DNA from: Metallyticus violacea
Lineage: Eukaryota > Arthropoda > Insecta > Mantodea > Metallyticidae
Reading direction: 5' to 3'
DNA length: 64,000 nucleotides
Assembly (NCBI GenBank): GCA_030762175.1
Contig: CM060842.1
Coordinates: 50,312,001-50,376,000, forward strand
Position numbers and translations under genes: made by a program. The notes under the pieces were generated by a model. That model was not told the DNA's origin. It worked only from the letters and a program-made list of their open reading frames with translations, and did no database searches. Within the stretch, counting starts at the first letter, position 1, and each line of letters opens with the position of its first letter. Below, piece by piece: positions 9,916-23,490 of the stretch.

Positions 9916-12900
9916 TAAAATGTTGTGCTTCACTTTTTACTTCATAACAGTGAATTAAATGTCACCATTTGATACAGGGTTGCTTCACAGCAATTAATAG
10001 AAATAGATGTTTGTGTCAAATAGTTCCATCATAAGCTTCAAAGATTTGAATGGTTCGGTCACTACCTCCATCTTATTTAAACATTTCCTAAAAATATTTC
10101 TGCTTTTAGTGAAAAGCAGAGGAAAATATTTCACCAAAAGAAGATATTTATCAAATTATATCAATGAGCCAAAATAAGTTTTAAGAAAAAGTGAAAAATT
10201 GAAGGCCAAAAATCAGTTCTACTTTTTGTTTAACGGGAATATAATATATTAATATAGCGCACATTTGGCTTTTTCGTGAGATAATGGTTTTGATAAAAAA
10301 AATAAAGCAAATGCATGTTGTTATGTGAATTGTTTTCTTCTAGGCTTCTTAATTATTGTTCAGAAACATATCTCAAAACATTTTCATTAATAATATTATA
10401 TGAGTAGTGATTTATACCCAGATTACAAATAGAATACGCTGTAAAAGAGTAGGTGTAATTTCGTGAAATTATGATGACTATTTCACTTATGTGATGTCAT
10501 CTTAAAATCAACTTTTCAAACAAAACAAAATTTTGAATTTTAACCAATCATAGCCGGCAATCGCAGTGAAATTATCGAAAAAATGTCAAATCCGTTTTAT
10601 TGCGTGACGTGCATTGTCAGTGTAGCCAACTCTATACCTCCAGTATATAAATCCCGGGCGCGCATCACTGTTCACTTTTCTATATTTTCAGGAATTGTAT
10701 ATTTAATTAACTTAATGTTTATTCACTCAAGCAATTGTTTTTGCGATTCAGCCAAACAGTATAAAATCATATTATATATGATGTAACAATATATGCCTAA
10801 GCAACCATTAATCTTAATAAACATGTTGTTCAGAATGGTAAAATGTTTTCTTTGTTTTGTTTTCCTCAGTTGATATTAGTAAATCGTCTATTTCATTCTC
10901 ATGGTTTCTGACAGATGGCATCCATAAGTAAGTATAACAGTTTATATAATTGTTAATAATTCGTGCACGAATTTCAAGTATATATAAATACAGTCCCAAA
11001 CACGTATTTGACTCTTCTCTATTGGCATTACTGACAATCGACATTCCTCTGTTTCTAATTGGCTTTAAAAGATTAAGTATGCACAATAAAAATGTACAAT
11101 TATTACAGTATTGTGAGCCAAGTTTACATGAATTATATTTTAATTCTTATTTTATTCGTGAAATAGTTCTAATAAATATCACTGTGACATACTTGTGATA
11201 ATTTGTGGTTGTAGCTAGACTTTCAAAATACCGAAAGAACTTCCAGTGTTTGGGTTGCAATTATGAATCTTTCAGAGGAAAACAAATTTTTCTATAATTG
11301 TCTCAATTTTGTCGCAACAAATAAGTTCTAAAGAAACCCGCTTTTGTCGCTACCTCGATACACCAAAGCTACCCATTGTATTATGCATATGTAACAATTT
11401 ATGTGGTTGCTTCAAAGCTAAAAGTTTCGTTGTGGTAATGTTGTTACAGGAGCTGACGAAACTGTCACGAAATAGCCATATTATGAAATTAACAATTGTA
11501 CAATTTTTCACATTTGCTCATTCACTTTGAGAAAAATCCTTGCAATTACAAAGAAGACAAAGTGCATCAAATATAAAAATCATTTGAGTTAGTATAAAAA
11601 TTGCAGGCCTGTGTAACATAAAAATAAAATAACAATTATGCTTGGCGCATTGCAGCTTTTGTTTAAACTATGAGAAATTCTGAGCAAATTAGCTCCATTG
11701 TAGATACCTTCAGAGTATTGCTATTTATTCGATAATTATGAAATATGATGAGCTTTTCCTTCCAAAAACAAACAAAAGAATAACGCATATGCTTAAACAC
11801 ATAGTGAGAGAATGTGTTACATCCGTGTAACATTTCCTTGCTGTCTTCGAAAAGAACTTTGCACCACAACCTCTTGATGGTGCACTGGTAGTCAGTTAAG
11901 CCTGTTGACCATTCTTGAATTGATACAGAAATAAAAGAACTGTACATATCTTGGAATAGAACAGTTATAACATCCACTTAGTGTGACGGCCTGCAGTTAA
12001 TTACGTCATACATTAACACATTCTTTGCCTTTCTATGCAGTATATGTAAATCAGTTTTCTATAGATATTAGACGCCCAGTTTTAATAGTTTATATTGAAA
12101 ACTGAAAAACATTCACAAATTTATGACATTTTAACTCATTTATTCATGTGTGACATATTTAACAAATGGCTTATAGAACACACCCATCCCTTGTCATGTT
12201 AGTTCCTATTAGATCTTGTACTCTCAAATACTACACAAGGTATGTAAAATGATTACATTGATCTGAAGATATGTAAGAATAAAACAAGTTGTACTTACGA
12301 GCATTTTATGATTGTTGACGCAAAGAGACTGCCAGAGTTTTGCCTTTGGAAACATAATAAAAATCAAATTTGTTTATCTAATTTTACCATATACCATCCT
12401 TGACTCTGAATACCATATCACATTTTCCTACTATCCTGTGACTTATGATATAGCACATAATAAGCATAAAAGTGCAGAATTCCTCTTTGTCATTTATCAA
12501 GAAATTTTAAAGGCTTTAAGTAAAATGGCACAGTATTTGCCTTTGCTGGTCATTCAGATATAATTGATTTTCTGAAGCCCAATTTCCTCTCTGTTTACCT
12601 AGATATTTGAACTGCAAGTTCATTCGTAAGGCTGGCCATATATATTATCATAAATGTTGCAATGCAGAAGGATCAAAAACAATTCTCGCCAAATATGTAA
12701 AGAGCGGGCAAGAATTTAAGTTCAATATTTTTTCATTAAAATACAACGCCATTTAGATGCCACTGTTCTCTTGGAATACGAATATTTAACTATTTGTTAA
12801 GTGTAGTAAACTTTTATTTTACAGTGAGAACAGTTTAAAAGTTCCGATACATAGTTTGGTAGGTTTGTGATTTGACCCCGCGCTGCCTCCGGTAGTTTCT

Positions 12901-12959
12901 TGCGTAGACTCGCTGCGCTCAAGTGCTTCACCTTTTTAAAGCTTAGTTACAACATATTC
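9916..12959. other. Intergenic, no gene seen
   Basis: About 3 kb of AT-rich sequence. The longest open frames (10814-11086 and 11663-11977, both minus) have no motif I recognise and no splice context, so I do not call them. Confidence 0.55.
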
Positions 12960-13300
12960 AACAGAATGTGGTACTCCCTCCACACAGTAGGTGCTGGAAA
13001 TGTTGCCCATTTTCCCTGAAAATAATCCCCATCTTAGGAAATGATGAATGATACACATACGCTCCCCATCACTAATGTACCTAACTTCGTTTCGAATGCT
13101 TGTTTAAGTTCCCCCAGTGTGTGAGGATTAGTTGAATATATTCAATGTTTTAATATCCCTTAAAGATAAAAATCACAAATCATAAGATCTGAGGAACAAG
13201 TAGGCCAAAAACCAGGATCAATAATTCTGAAACCAAAAATATGATGCAATTCCATCATGGGTTGATCGATTTTTTTCCGGTCAACCACAGAACCAGTTTC
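12960..13300 (-). pseudogene. Decayed DDE transposase fragment (C-terminal part)
   Basis: The minus strand, across stops and frameshifts, reads a pattern like DPGFWPTCSSDLMICDFYL, then NPHTLGELKQAFETKL and a later WATFPAP. This corresponds to the catalytic end of a widespread insect IS630/Tc1/mariner-type transposase (consensus W-P-RSPDL-T-x-x-DF-LWG, then NP-TL-ELK). The first Asp region is absent. No terminal repeats found. Confidence 0.6.
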
Positions 13301-13585
13301 ATTCTGTACTAACTTTAATGCTTTTGGTGTTTAAATCAGCCTGCTAGGAAATTTAAGCCTGTTAGGGAAAGGGGAAAGGGATCTTTCAAAGAATTTTCCT
13401 TCCTGTGTAGGCTAGCCATGGTCACAGTATATGTGACAGAACAGTTGGCGGTTGATTTAAGTTTCAGGACTCTTAAACTGTTCTCATTGTACATTCATTT
13501 TTTAAAACGTTTATGTTAACGATTTTCAAGTACAATAAGCATTGGGGGCGGGGGAAAACACCATCGAGAGCTTAAAGTACTCTGA

Positions 13586-13700
<115 letters not shown>

Positions 13701-16208
13701 TGTCTCACATCCGTAATTTTTACTTTCAGATAATTAAATACCACACATCAGTAAGATTTTTTCCTGCCATTGATCTTTCCTAGTGTAATGTCCTAGCAGT
13801 GCATGTTTTTTGCCCATTGCAGTGATTTCAGAGTCATTCTTGGGATTCTCAAGGTGTTTTCACACAAGTTGGCAGCAGATAATGGGCGGACCCCTGCGAC
13901 AAGTGCTTGTTGCATTTGTACATAGGGTGGAAAGTACATTTATTCATAAATGTTATAAACCACATTATTACAAGTCAAATGTTTTAATAACGTTCTTGGT
14001 ATGACAACTAGCTTTTTTGAGAAAATAAAATGCAGCAAGTGGTAACTAGGAAATTTGTTCTTGCAGTTCACTGGCATGAAATTGCCATAGAAAAGAACAA
14101 TTTTTTCTTTACACTCTTTCACAAATTGGTAAATATTCGGCTGAAATAGCCAATAAAAACAAGAAATTATAAACTTGTTTTCTCATGTCTTGTTGATATT
14201 TTACATGAAAGATTTCATTACTTTACTAAATTTAATTTTAAAAAGTCTGACTTAGGTTACCATACGGATTGCAGAAGTTGATGTGCCTATTAAACAGTTA
14301 CAAGTGATATTCAATTACTTTAAATTGTGCAAACCATGAATGATAATTTAAAACACAAACAGCAGGAATATATAATGACCAGGGAAAGAAAAGCAAATGA
14401 ATGAAAAGAATGAAGTTTCATTTTCCCCAGATTGTACATTGTTTCGATCAAGTACTTTTAGCTACGTTTTCATGCTTACCTTTTCAGAACTGATGAGTAA
14501 AATTTGGAAATTCCTTTTAAGGCAATAAATCTGTCCTTGAATAATCTAGTACTTAAATACATCGTAAATAATTTTCTCTGGACTGCAGCATATATTACTC
14601 TAAAATATTATTAAACAATTTCATAAACACAGACATTAAATGTTAACACAAATGTGATTATTTTCTGATACCGTTCAAGAAGGAAAACAATATACATTTT
14701 TGTTTATTACACTGAATGGAATGTATTAGACTTCATAACAATTATTTTTTTACTTGTGTCCGCAGCTATAAACAAACCGGGAGGAGAAGCGCCAAAATTT
14801 TATTTTTATTTCATAATGAGCTCTAACATATGTTGCGGAGTTGTTTAAAGTTATACATTTCTAATTTTTAAATGAAATTTGCATTCACACCTTTGCTTCG
14901 TAGTTCTTTAAATTCTACCGTGGTATTTTCTTTAAACTGCGTTATATTATGGGGATTGTTCCCGTATATTTAATTTTTCCCCCTATTCTAGTAGTGGCAT
15001 CTCAACACAATACTATAGTAAAGTTTATTTCATGAAGTAGTGTAATTGATAGCACTGGCTCACCAATAGCCTACAAAATATAACACAAAAACAGAAATAA
15101 TGTGTGTTCCCATAACAGTAAATGCGATTGGCTGTCCACGTGCAGTCATCAGAGCGGGAACTGTATGTTCTGGAGTAAATTATTGCTAAATATGAGAGGG
15201 AAATAACGAGTTTTTTCAAACTTTTCCCAGAGATATGCCCAAATTATGTGTAACTAGCATTATTTTAAACGCAACAAAAATCATTATATGTAATTATTTT
15301 CATCACAGTATTGTTTGTGCCAATTTTGCAGAAGTAAGAAACAGGTTAGCAATTGTAGACGAAAAGATTTATAAGAAGAAGAAAAGTGGAGACAATTTTA
15401 GTGGGAATTATGGATTTGACAGAAACCATATTAAGTCGAGTTCTATATGCTTATAAATAGAAATTCTCTTTAATTAAGGCTGCCCTGTCAACGTTCCGCG
15501 CTATGAGTTTCCAATGAACTTCTCATGAACTTCTGGCCTTATCTCCGGTGTGGCGGTATTGTAGCAGACTTCTGAGGCTGGAGCGCCTCTACGTTGTCCC
15601 GGGAGCTGTGGTGCATCAGTGGGGTCCTTTAACTTTGGATGAATGAAATAAATTAATGATAACAAAAATGAGCTCGGAATCCTTGGCATAGATAGTAAAA
15701 AATTGTTACAATATATCCAGATATTTTTTTCACTCCTTTCAATTATCACCCATTCCTCCTTATCTGCCCTCCTTAAGCGTCATCTTAATTAAATGTATTT
15801 TTTAGACTTTTTGAGTACTTTGAACAAACTTTTTTATAAAATTTAAAGATATACCAGCTGTTTAATAATTATATGTGCTGAGAAAACATTTCGAAAATTC
15901 TCAAGAGGATATTCACAAACTGTACTGTTCCAGCATTTCTCACAACCCCTAAAACTAAGAAACGAAAACTTCCAGTAATAAAATAAACTTATGAACCTTG
16001 AGTTTCGTAGGGTACAGGGAGTTTCAAAAGGCAAAAGAAAATTTTGAGATATACATTTCTGTTAGACATATAAATTATGTGTCATTTTTTCACACTTCTC
16101 CTTTTCAATGGACTTTTGACTTTTTAATTCATCAGAAACAAAAGTGTTTGATATGCCTGCAGCCAAGAAACACCGATTATTTTGACATTATCATTTTCAA
16201 ATCGCCCT
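13701..16208. other. Intergenic, no gene seen
   Basis: AT-rich DNA. A slightly GC-richer patch at 15500-15640 has no recognisable content. Confidence 0.55.
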
Positions 16209-16415
16209 TCAATGCATCAACCATTTCTGAGGCAGTAAGATCAGATCTGTCTGGAGAAGATGTAAGATCAGAAATCTCAACCTTGGAATTGTGTCAAGAA
16301 TTGCAGTGCCCCTCTGAGGGAGTGCGTTATCATGAAGGAGAAGAACGCCTTTAGACAAAAGTATCCAGAAACGACTTCTTGTTGTTAATTTCCCCAACAC
16401 ATCGTTCTCAAACAT
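16209..16415 (-). pseudogene. Mariner-like transposase fragment
   Basis: The minus-strand frame holds SKGVLLLHDNALPQRG, which fits the second catalytic Asp block of mariner transposases (LLHDNA-P-H). A frameshifted continuation reads SSPDRSDLTAS. No ends recognised. Short and decayed. Confidence 0.5.
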
Positions 16416-16904
16416 TATTCACTGTTTTATTCTTTTTCCGATATTGCTCCAAAATTGATGTTTTCATATGTTAGAAGAAAGTCAACAGGGTCTTTCCGGA
16501 GGCGAAGTGTTCAGACTTTAACGTCTTCTTGACTGGAGATGATGTGTGAGGTCATTCTTTAGACTACCTCTTGATTTTGCACTGCTCATCGCTGGGCATC
16601 CTAGGCACCCACAAAGCGAAACTGACATTCTTTCTCCAGTCAAATTTTCTAAAGAAAAATGTATCTCTTTGATGAATAGCGGCGTTAGCCTGACTCATTT
16701 TATCATCAGTGATGGCCGTGATTAGTTGATTGATGTTTGCCCATTTTTAAATAATCTACTATCTTGTACACTCTACTTTCGGCAAAGTGCGCATCTCCAT
16801 ACTGTTCAGCATTCTTCTATGTCGGACCAGAGAAATCTGATAACCGTTTTATTCTACGGCGCGACAAGTAAGAAGGCCACCATTTTTATGTACTGCACTT
16901 TTGA

Positions 16905-18146
16905 TAAAGCAACCGGAAGCGGTAGTTCAAGCGGTAACGCTCGAGACTCAAAAATCATGTCGTTAGTTCTGTTACAAGGTCGCAAGTGCCAAGACGAAAT
17001 GGGTTGGCTGGTGCTTTGGAAAGGTTTCTTCCCGATGATTCGTCGGAAGCATGTTAGAGACCCGACCTGCCTCCCATAGTGAAATATTTTCATTTTGCTG
17101 TTGCTTTTTGAACGCCTCATGTTTATGTCGCTTGAAATCTCATGTTATTACTGGCTGACAAGCAGTCATAGGTTCCGTCCTAGTGACCAAGTGGTAGACC
17201 CAAGATCGCGGGTTCAATCCTAGCCAGGATGAATGGGGGTTTTCGGGCGTAAAAATACAGAATATGGCTTTCTTCGGAAGGGAAGTAAAGCAGACGTTCC
17301 GTGTCATAGATTTACTGCACATAAGAGAACTTCAAGCCTGAAAGAAGAGGCCTCTGAGCAAAATTTATCGGCCGTTTCACACCCTGATTTGAATGGGACA
17401 CTGATGACCTGAGTTGTTAAAGAGCGTTCGTAAACAAATCAAATAAAAAAGTAATGCCAGGACTCGCAACATAGCTGCGTATACTGACATATAGCAAAAT
17501 GCTAATTAATAGCTTGTATACGTCTTTTTGTTTCATTAAAAAGCGAAAGTTTGGAGGAGACAAAAACTTACGATTATTCAACTACTGCTTTAGTAATAAG
17601 TAATTTTAGTTCATATGAAATGTACTGACGAAGCGTGGCTTTTTGTATAGGGTAGGTTGAAACATAGCATATCGAAATTAATGGAACATCTAATTTATTT
17701 TAAAAGACTCTGTAATGATATCATAAAATGTCTCATGTTCAAAATTATGGCAATAACATCAGAGATAATTAAATTAAATTACATACGGAACTAAAAAGTT
17801 CATGTTCTATGACTCACCCTTAAATCTGTTTATATTAGCTCAAATCTCCGATCCTTATTCTGTGCATACACATAAATTACTCATGAAATGAATTCTTGAC
17901 ATTTCACTGAACTTTTACGTCCGTTTTTCTATAATTCATATAAGATACCGCACCGCTCTGCTACAGTTGACAATTACATAGGAGGGGAAAAGAGGCATAG
18001 ATAAAGTTGCCAACCCACCAACAGTTTCCGTAAACTATGATACAATAAAGAGAGTTTAAAAATGAGTTTTAAAAAGCAATTAGTCATAATAAATTGTATT
18101 TACTGTGAAAATAAATTAGTTAATCATTCCGTATTATCATAATGCG
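16905..18146 (+). repeat. Left arm of a large inverted repeat
   Basis: Pairs with 20066-21565 on the other strand. The core 17081-18146 aligns almost throughout with 20066-21127. Outside it, 16905-17079 (for example GCATGTTAGAGACCCGACCT) aligns with 21341-21565 after a roughly 215-base insertion in the right arm. A family A SINE lies at the same place in both arms. Visible divergence is a few percent in the core and higher outside. Confidence 0.9.
17165..17452 (+). mobile_element. SINE family A, copy 3 (inside inverted-repeat arm)
   Basis: The head is partly deleted in the A-box region. The B box is altered (GGGTTCAATCC), but the body and tail match the family. Its twin at 20752-21043 shares the same unusual head. 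Confidence 0.85.
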
Positions 18147-19084
18147 ATTCTTAATAGTTAAATACAATAATTAAAATTAATATCGTATGTATTCTGGTCC
18201 TTCTGTTCGGCTTCAGGTTCTACAAATTCCAGAAAATGACAGACATAAACACCTGGGCTGCGGCCAAGTTTGGCGTACACAGAAAGGAAAACAATGTGAA
18301 AGACTCCTTTCATTTCTCCCTGACAGTGACAGAAAATCATTGCTGCTCTTGAATAAGATAGGTTGGGCCTTCACGTATTTATTGGTGATCAACTATATAC
18401 GTTATAATCAGCGCAGTAGTTCAAGTAAGAAAACATCTCAATTCTCCAAATAAAATTAACACAAGCTAGCACAGTAATTTTGTGGGTAGGCTCGGCCTTA
18501 CAGACTTAATGAATGCCTAACCTTTGATGAAATATTCACAAAAATGTTTTTATCCCACGGCTTGAATTGAAAATGTTTTAAATTATGAACACTTACACAT
18601 TTAATGCACGAATAATGCGTTGGTGAGAAAAACTAAAAATAGTGGCTACTATAGAAGTACGTCTCTCTAAAGCACTTAATTCTTTACAAGCAACTTCATC
18701 TTTCTGCTAATATAACACAAGATAACTCCTCTGTTTTCCCTTGCTGTTCCTCTTACTTTTTATGTTCAGCATTTGTGAAATCGAAAAGGCACCTACCTGT
18801 TTGATGTCATCATGTCCTTCCTCTACTCTTTCCCTTTCAGGAAATTAACAATTTTTCCAGGTCCTTGGTCCATGCTTTCATGGTGGCTGCCATATTAGAA
18901 CAACTGAGGGTCTTGCGGAACATTGTGTGTTATTATCCATGTATTTTGATCCATTTTTTCTGAAAAAGTGTTAAAACCATATATGTAATTCATATATACT
19001 ACAGTTTCCTTTGTTATGAATATTACTAAGCTATTGAAAATGTATTTATAGTATAGTAACTCGTTTTTAAAATGACTGGTTTGT

Positions 19085-19115
<31 letters not shown>

Positions 19116-19553
19116 TTCTACACATAGCAGCAAACCTTGACGGTTCCCAGTATGAAATCAGATTACATTTACTAGGCTTGTTGATATAATATTTTTATTT
19201 ATAGCTAAAAATTGTAACGTCATAGGGGATGAAGATTGACAGAAAAAGGAGAAAATGCCTATACACACGCCAAAAGTGTTTAAGGAACGCCGCATTTCTG
19301 TTATATTTTTCTATTAATTATGAACGCAGCCTGATCAAGTTGTACAAACGTTTACAATATTTACATTAATAATACAACACAAAAGTCTACCAAAACAAAT
19401 TTAATCCTTATAAATGAAAATTACACACTTTTCTAATTTTAAACATACTAACAGTTATCACAAGAATATGTACAGTTACTGTTTATCTGTCATCATGGTT
19501 TGTACCATAACTTCCAGCATCAAGTCTGCTCACTACCTCCTTGACATTGTGAA
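18147..19553. other. Spacer of the inverted repeat
   Basis: The first about 270 bases (18147-18420) have no partner in the right arm but match 44260-44395 on the other strand, so the left unit is longer. A poly(T) run lies at about 19089-19115. No gene seen. Confidence 0.55.
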
Positions 19554-20062
19554 TTATTTCATTCTGATGTTTGATAGCTGATTCAGAGTATCTGTCCTTT
19601 CAGTATTTTCGATTGAATTTAGACCAAGGGACTGAGCAGGCCACTCTTGTACTGTAACATTGTATCTTTGTAGCCACCTAGACATGTGCCCTGCCTCATG
19701 TGCCTTGGCATTATCGTGCATGTAAAGGAATTCAGACTCAGACTCTTCAGCAATAGGAACGACCACAGGTTGCAAATCGTCTTGAATCTCCTTGCATTGA
19801 TTGTTTCACAGATAAAATCGAGATACACTTTTCTGTTTTGCCAATACTCTCCAGACTATGATGATAACTTCTTTCAATTTGTAAACTTTTTGTAAGTCTC
19901 AGTCTTTCTGCGTTACCTGGTTGTCTCCTGGAATATGCATGCAGACTAAAGTTATGTTTCATGTGTGAAGAGAACATGACTTTATCGTTTCTATTGCTAA
20001 TTGCCATGCTCCCGGAACCATGCCCGATTTTCGCAGAGGACCAGTGAATGATTAGAGTGAAG
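19554..20062 (-). pseudogene. Tc1-like transposase pseudogene
   Basis: Minus strand. An upstream piece (about 20050-19900) reads WSSAKIGHGSG then DKVMFSSHMKHNFSLHAYSR, fitting the FSDES block before RRQ-x-VWR-x-GER of Tc1 transposases. A downstream piece has FLYMHDNAKAHEAGHMSRWL and VQEWPAQSLGLNSIEN, the HDNA-x-H and WPAQSPDLNPIEN blocks. At least one frameshift breaks it. It adjoins the inner end of the right inverted-repeat arm. Confidence 0.8.
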
Positions 20063-20065
20063 TAT

Positions 20066-21565
20066 GATGATAATGCGGACGGATTAATTAGTTTATTTTC
20101 ACAATAAATACAATTTATTATCACTAATTATTTTTAAAACTATTTTTAAACTCTCTTTATTGTATCATAGTTTACGGGAACTGTTGGTGGGTTGGCAACT
20201 TTATCTATGCCTGTTTTCCCCTCCTATGTAATTGTCAACTGTAGCAGAGCGGTGCGGTATCTTATATGAATTATAGAAAAACGGACGTAAAAGTTCAGTG
20301 AAATGTCAAGAATTCATTTCATGAGTAATTTATGTGTATGCACAGAATAAGGACCGGAGATTTGAGCTAATATAAACAGATTTAATGGTGGGTCATGGAA
20401 CATGAACTTTTTAATTCTGCATGTAACTTAATTTAGTCATCCCTCACATTATTGCCATGATTTTGAACATAAGAATTTTTATGATATCATTACAGAGCCT
20501 TTTAACATAAATTAGATGTTCCATTAATTTCGATATGCTATGTTTCAACCTACCCTATACAAAAAGCCACGCTTCGTCAGTACATTTCATATGAACTAAA
20601 ATTACTTATTACTAAAGCAGTAGTTGAATAATCGTAAGTTTTTGTCTCCTCCAAACTTTCGCTTTTTAATGAAACAAAAAGACGTATACAAGCTATTAAT
20701 TAGCATTTTGCTATATGTCAGTATACGCAGCTATGTTGCGAGTCCTGGCATTACTTTTTTATTTGATTTGTTTACGAACGCTCTTTAACAACTCAGGTCA
20801 TCAGTGTCCCATTCAAATCAGAGTGTGAAACGGCCGATAAATTTTTCTCAGAGGCCTCTTCTTTCAGGCTTGAAGTTCTCTTATGTGCAGTAAATCTATG
20901 ACACGGAACGTCTGCTTTACTTCCCTTCCGAAGAAAGCCATATTCTGTATTTTTACGCCCGAAAACCCCCATCCATCCTGGCTAGGATTGAACCCGCGAT
21001 CTTGGGTCTACCACTTGGTCACCAGGACGGAACCTATGGCTGCTTGTCAGCCAGTAATAACATGAGATTTCAAGCGACAAAAACTTGAGGCGTCCAAAAA
21101 GCAACAGTAAAATGAAAATATTTCAAGATATGAAAATAGCAAATATTTCAAACTTTTGTGCAAGGAAGATGCCCAATAGATGACATGGTGTGCTTTATCG
21201 AATGGATTGATGGTCTAGGGTAGTGGAGAACACTTCCGGTACTTGAGGATCCTTTGTGCCTGCGCCCAACAAATTGGGGCACCTCCGAAAGGAAGAGTCG
21301 AGTCGAGGAAGACACCAAACAATGGAAGGTGAGTGTGCGGAGGCAGGTCGGGTCTCTAACATGTTTCCGATGAAGCCCCTACCCCGCCCCCCCCCCCCCC
21401 ACGAGTTGTTCGAGTCCCTCAGAAGCTCCGCTTCCATTCCAGACGTCGGGACAGAAACCTTTCTAAAGCACCAGCCACCATCACACCGCGCCAGCCCACT
21501 TCGCCTTGGCACGTGCGACTCTGTAACAGAACTAACGAAATGGAATTCGAGTCTCGAGCGTTACC
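20066..21565 (-). repeat. Right arm of the large inverted repeat
   Basis: Reverse complement of 16905-18146. About 215 bases at roughly 21127-21340 are absent from the left arm. A further about 60 bases including a C run (21386-21400) are also missing there. The outer part continues into the repeat at 21613-21675. Confidence 0.9.
20752..21043 (-). mobile_element. SINE family A, copy 4 (inside inverted-repeat arm)
   Basis: Twin of copy 3 in the opposite orientation, with the same shortened head and altered B box. The pair therefore descends from one insertion copied with the arm. Confidence 0.85.
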
Positions 21566-21569
21566 GCCT

Positions 21570-21690
21570 GATTTACTCCTCTCGGTTGCCCTCTATCAAT
21601 GACGTTGTGAGACGGAGATAGAGGAAGCAGAGTTCGCTGCGGCAGGCCAAAGCTTCCGGGCTGTAGTGCCACATGAGAACAAATGTTTCA
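21570..21690 (+). repeat. Dispersed repeat fragment (GAGGAAGCAGAG end)
   Basis: 21613-21675 matches 3660-3730 (AGAGGAAGCAGAG, GCGGCAGGCCAA, GCTGTAG). Likely the 3' end of a SINE-like family. Confidence 0.5.
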
Positions 21691-23329
21691 ATTTCGTTCT
21701 TTAAAGTACGCCAAGAATGCAAGAATAATAATAGATACCTTAATTTTAATTTTTAAATATTATTAATTATTTACATAACTAATTTAATATATATAATTTT
21801 CTCCTCAAATAAAATTTATATTTGCTCATAATACTTAGTTATAATCAACCAGGAGGTGTTATTAAGAAGAAAACCTTATTTTTCTACTTGACTTTTCCAT
21901 TTCACTATTACTTCGTCAATGAATATCAAACAAGTTGACATTATTTAATTCCAAATTATATTTAATAAATTGCAAAAAAATGCAGAAAGTTTTACCAATT
22001 TAATACATAGCATATGAACAGGTAAGTTATATGTGAGCATGGAACATGAGGATCACATAATTGAAACATATGCCAAAGTAGGACTGCAGAGCTTCAAGGA
22101 TTATCTAAGTACACGTTATTATTTCGCCACCTTGTTTTAGTATCGTTTGCTGTTTCATCACTTGTCCCACCGTCATTTGTTGTATACGTAGAAATCATTG
22201 TATGTTTCAGCCAAGGGTTACTTTGCAGACTAGATAAATTCGTTTCCATACTGACATAACGGTTTATGAGTCATATATGGTTCTTGGAGCACATTTTCCT
22301 TCGGTAATACATAAAAAAACAAACGCTTAGTAATAAAATCTTAAAAATGTATATCAATAATTTGGGTAAACTGTAAATTAATACTCTCTAACCATCAGTC
22401 ATGGTTATTTTTCTGTTCAGAGCTTGTACCTTTGTATTTTGGATTTGTCGTCAGTTATTTTGTTTGAACCATGTTGCCTTCTCCCAAAAGTAAGGCTTAT
22501 TAATTTGAATATAAACGTTATTTAAATGATAAATAATATCGTATTTTCACATTCTTGCGTTGAAACCAGAAAATGTGACAGGAAAAAAATTTGCCAATTT
22601 TACTTTCGTAATCCATAATAGTATGCATAATAATAGTGCTATGTATGTTACCAGGTAATTTGTTGTTGAGTGTGTGCGTTTCCTTTTGCGCCTACATACA
22701 TTTCAATATAAATCATCTCTCCACTTCTAGGTTTAAACAATAAGGCCGCATCTAGCTGCTCCAACATACTCAGTTCATGCGTTGCTAATTTTTATCTCAT
22801 GAAGTACTGTATAAAAAGAGTGGACAAAGTTGGGGCTTTGTTTTTCACATTCCGCCGGAAGCAGAGTAATTAACTAACTGCCAGCGCCAAATATAAACTC
22901 GACAACAATGTCACTGACCGCAAAGGCTGTTCCAGTTCGTGGTATTTCACAGGACAGAACTATATAGGGTAATCTTAAGCTGGTGGGCATCAACTCATTT
23001 CTACAATTAATACTACTGAAAATACAGTAATTTGTTTACTATCTCAATGAAAATATTGCCGCTATTATAATGTTTGAGAAACATAGGACAAAAACTCTAC
23101 AATGATTTTCCCATACATATAGAGAGAAGAAGTTTTTATCACCACGTGTCCAAAAACTTAGATTCGTTCTGTTTCAGATACATTAGATGAAATATTCAAA
23201 CAACCACAACCAGTAGGACCCACAGCTAGTCTTTTGAGTTACGAACCGGTCCCAAATTCCTGACAGTGAATATTATCTGACAAGCTCATAATTCTATAAT
23301 TCTACAAAAAGAGGTTTAAGGGTTATAAT
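21691..23329. other. Intergenic, no gene seen
   Basis: AT-rich. No coding or repeat signal that I can name. Confidence 0.55.
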
Positions 23330-23490
23330 CTGGTGCCTATTAACGCTCAGTGCATAAGAAAAGCTGGCTCCACAACGCTTTTCGGCCTTCGCCCATAATG
23401 CAACACCTGGTAAGCCACAGACAAATTGGAGTACAACTCGAACCCACGATCATCAGATCCAACTACCGCTTTCGAAATGTTACCTATCTA
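23330..23490 (-). mobile_element. Possible tRNA-derived SINE fragment
   Basis: On the minus strand GATCGTGGGTTCGAGTTG resembles a Pol III B box, preceded by GCGGTAGTTGG. It is a single copy in the window, so this rests on the B box alone. Confidence 0.35.

Noticed and set aside
11663..11977. 104-residue minus-strand frame
   Set aside because: Contains KVLFEDSKEMLHGCN, faintly like a Tc1 block, but no neighbouring blocks support it.
15501..15749. 82-residue minus-strand frame with a GC-rich patch
   Set aside because: No family recognised and no support from neighbouring sequence.
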